A stretch of DNA of 64,000 nt, from contig JAUNJF010000007.1 in assembly GCA_030533405.1 (NCBI GenBank), forward strand, positions 1-64,000, given 5' to 3'. This document shows, in pieces, positions 62,226-64,000 of this stretch. The translations under genes and the position numbers were made by a program. The notes under the pieces are model-generated. The model was not told the origin of the DNA and ran no database searches. It was given only the letters and a program-made list of their open reading frames with translations. This DNA comes from Eubacteriales bacterium (GTDB taxonomy: Bacteria > Bacillota > Clostridia > Lachnospirales > Lachnospiraceae). Within the stretch, counting starts at the first letter, position 1, and the number at the start of each line of letters is the position of its first letter.

Positions 62226-62279
62226 TTTCATCACCTCTATGGATAGCTTTACCACAGTATAGAATTTTTATACACCATT

Positions 62280-63758
62280 TTAATCTTTTATTTGATATGT
62301 AACACACAATGTTGTAACATTGCCAAAATTATCCCTTGCACAGTATATCACATTATACACTTCCCCTGGAACATACGACAGTGGTCTACTAAGCGTTACA
62401 TCAACATTTCCACTATTATCGCTCACCTCAACCAAAGAAAGCAAATATGCATCATCCATTAAGCGCGACACCCGAAGCTCGCCTTGCGACTCGTTCTTCA
62501 ATTGAATGATTGGCGCCTCTAAATCCACATCTACAGACAAAATAACGACCTCTGATTGATTGCCTTCTGAATCCTTTGCACGATATTTGATATGACATCT
62601 TCCCACTTTCTTATCAAATATCTCCGAAAAATCCACTAAAATAGAGGCCTTGTCCATCTCATAATTCCCGTCATATACAGTCACATTTTTTAGCAACAAA
62701 TCATGTAATTGTCTTGTAGAGTTAACATCATATGCGCTAATTTTATTTACCACCTGATCCACACGAATCACAGGTGCTTGCTCATCCTTAATAATGTATT
62801 TCGCAGTTACACTCTCTTTTACCCCTGTTTCATCTGTCACAGAAAAAGTAATCGGATATACACCACATGCCTGCCAATCCACGTCACCTTCTGTTTCTAT
62901 ACAATCTGTAATATCCTTACCCGTAGAATCTAATGCCGTAATTCCTGCCAAAATATCAAAATCCGAATATCTTTCAATCTCCCTATCATATGCTCCCAAA
63001 ATGACAGGTATATCACTCATATAAGGATTGTCTCTATCTGGATCTGTCGGATCCCAATTATTCCCTTTTCCTTTGCTATCTATAATTGCAGCAATCGGCT
63101 TTCCCATTGGTCCTAGATAATCACTTTCAAAAATGTTAACCTGCGTAAATTCATTGCAGTGCTCAAAAATCCATTTTGCATCCACAACAGACAATCGGAC
63201 ACATCCCGCTGAGACACCTCTTCCCAGCTTGTTATATTCCTCAATCTCTAAATCGCCTTTATCTTTCGTAAAATATGGAACAGAATGAAACAAAATATTC
63301 CCTGTAATTGCTGTGGCATATTGTCCATAAACACCATCCTCTAAGGCCAACCATTCCTCTCGGTCTCCCAAATCAAAGACTCCCTTTGGTGTATTATCTC
63401 CCTCTCCAACGGAACAAATCATCGCCTTCACAGGTTTGGAATAATATCCATCTGTTCCCAACTGATAAACTGTCACGACATTTTGAGACGCATTCACCTT
63501 AATTGCATATGGCAAGCCATTGTCTTTCAAATTCTCCCCATTATACATATCCTGTCGTTCTATTTGTCTTTCGCTATCTGTTCCGTTCTCCTGAATATGT
63601 TCTCCATCATACACATTCCATTCTTTCCGATCCGATTGATAACCGACCAGGGTTGCCCTTCCATCATATTCCTCCGCAATGACAAGAAGGACTAAACTTA
63701 CCACAAAAAACAATGGAACAAATGACAAAAAAGATTTGTATTTCATTGGTTCAATCAT
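62280..63758 (-). CDS. L,D-transpeptidase with Ig/cadherin-like repeats
   Basis: A 492-aa protein. An N-terminal membrane helix (about 8-28) anchors or exports it. The YkuD domain (about 84-215) has 'GNILFHSVPYF' (His) and 'GRGVSAGCVRLS' with catalytic Cys at 186, the complete HX(n)SXGC(V/I)R motif. Three Ig-like/DUF5011-type repeats follow ('DITDCIETEGDVDWQACGVYPITFSVTDETG' region, 'GRCHIKYRAKDSEGNQSE' and 'VIYCARDNFGNVTTL'). It would form 3-3 cross-links in peptidoglycan. It lies between spoIID and the SpoIIQ-like gene, so a spore-wall or engulfment role is likely, though inferred. GGAGAGG precedes the start. Confidence 0.9.
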   Translation of the reverse strand: MIEPMKYKSFLSFVPLFFVVSLVLLVIAEEYDGRATLVGYQSDRKEWNVYDGEHIQENGTDSERQIERQDMYNGENLKDNGLPYAIKVNASQNVVTVYQLGTDGYYSKPVKAMICSVGEGDNTPKGVFDLGDREEWLALEDGVYGQYATAITGNILFHSVPYFTKDKGDLEIEEYNKLGRGVSAGCVRLSVVDAKWIFEHCNEFTQVNIFESDYLGPMGKPIAAIIDSKGKGNNWDPTDPDRDNPYMSDIPVILGAYDREIERYSDFDILAGITALDSTGKDITDCIETEGDVDWQACGVYPITFSVTDETGVKESVTAKYIIKDEQAPVIRVDQVVNKISAYDVNSTRQLHDLLLKNVTVYDGNYEMDKASILVDFSEIFDKKVGRCHIKYRAKDSEGNQSEVVILSVDVDLEAPIIQLKNESQGELRVSRLMDDAYLLSLVEVSDNSGNVDVTLSRPLSYVPGEVYNVIYCARDNFGNVTTLCVTYQIKD

Positions 63759-63839
63759 TTCCTCTCCAACAATCTATACACAAAAATCATCTAAATCAAA
63801 TAAAAATATTATCCTATAAAAAAAATAAACTGTCAACTG

Positions 63840-64000
63840 CTATGGATTTTCCTGCATAGTCGATGGCTCCGATTTCATCTTCTTACAATCCGTAATCGAA
63901 ACATTTTGATAATAATAATCCAATATTTCCTTATATGTACTACCTTGTTGCGCCATATAATTCGCACCATAAATGGATAAACCCATACCATTTCCTTTTC
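63840..64000 (-). CDS. spoIID: Stage II sporulation protein D (C-terminal end, partial)
   Basis: The gene runs off the right edge; about 53 C-terminal codons are visible. The sequence 'KGNGMGLSIYGANYMAQQGS' followed by 'TYKEILDYYYQNVSI' is the end of the SpoIID/LytB domain (usual form GHGxGMSQYGAxxMAxxGxxYxEIL). SpoIID is a lytic transglycosylase for engulfment. The residues before the GxGMGxS core are outside the window, so whether it is intact is unknown. It ends with a 19-residue Ser/Lys-rich tail, 81 bases before the L,D-transpeptidase start. Confidence 0.85.
   Translation of the reverse strand, partial: KGNGMGLSIYGANYMAQQGSTYKEILDYYYQNVSITDCKKMKSEPSTMQENP

Noticed and set aside
1-64000. 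tRNA, rRNA, CRISPR arrays, prophage or integrase genes
   Set aside because: None seen on either strand: no CCA-ended cloverleaf candidates next to promoters, no regularly spaced direct repeats, no phage structural or recombinase motifs in the translated frames. Small RNAs could be missed by eye.

Overview
The window looks like a chromosomal segment of an anaerobic, AT-rich, spore-forming Firmicute of the Lachnospiraceae / Clostridium XIVa type. This rests on gene content, not on a marker search: the str operon (rpsL-rpsG-fusA-tuf), a threonine T-box, indolepyruvate:ferredoxin oxidoreductase (anaerobic amino-acid metabolism), dipicolinate synthase dpaAB, a spoIID tail next to a SpoIIQ-like M23 protein, cellobiose phosphorylase and a GH3 beta-glucosidase. 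Strong AGGAGG-type ribosome sites and TTGACA-N17-TATAAT promoters fit. I see no rRNA, tRNA, CRISPR array, prophage or transposase gene.

Layout. 0-2.5 kb: BlaI/BlaR1-type regulator pair with two operators. 2.5-7.4 kb: str operon (minus), with its own promoters before rpsL and tuf and a structured spacer between rpsL and rpsG. 7.6-12.2 kb: a CPBP membrane protein and a MacAB-like ABC exporter. 12.2-24.2 kb: a run of nine tightly packed minus-strand genes, five of them uncharacterised (a 1190-aa helical-repeat protein, an actin/Hsp70-fold ATPase, a TPR-like protein, a coiled-coil membrane protein, a small protein), followed by GH3 beta-glucosidase, RNase H1, deoC and nfo. 24.4-35.2 kb (plus): aminotransferase, GH25 lysozyme, T-box-thrS-DUF975, iorAB, and a Tudor-like protein. 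35.3-44.3 kb (minus): two acetyltransferases, a Mor/CD3324-type regulator, a LytTR-DUF3021 module, a HAD protein, an ABC-F ATPase, and asnB-dpaB-dpaA. 44.6-55 kb: an Ig-like protein (plus), then minus-strand amidase, GIY-YIG protein, a MukB-sized SMC-like ATPase with a MukE-sized partner, a CpXC protein, pyk and a small alarmone synthetase. 55.1-58.6 kb (plus): cellobiose phosphorylase, lipoprotein, small Cys-rich protein. 58.8-64 kb (minus): acpP, a frameshifted GGDEF/EAL protein, and a sporulation-envelope group (SpoIIQ-like, L,D-transpeptidase, spoIID end).

Two groups may be undescribed systems. One is the four-protein set built around an ASKHA-fold ATPase at 17.4-24.2 kb. The other is the SMC-like/KITE-like pair at 46.3-51.5 kb, which has no kleisin or nuclease nearby and carries Asn where the Walker B catalytic Glu is expected.

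Two families of short dispersed repeats also stand out. The first is a TA-flanked palindromic MITE (four copies; the longest is 211 bp with 19-bp perfect inverted ends), found in terminators and in the pyk leader. The second is a palindrome that ends in a Shine-Dalgarno sequence just before an ATG in all four copies, as if it were a portable translation leader. Function calls come from reading motifs by eye; no database search was run.
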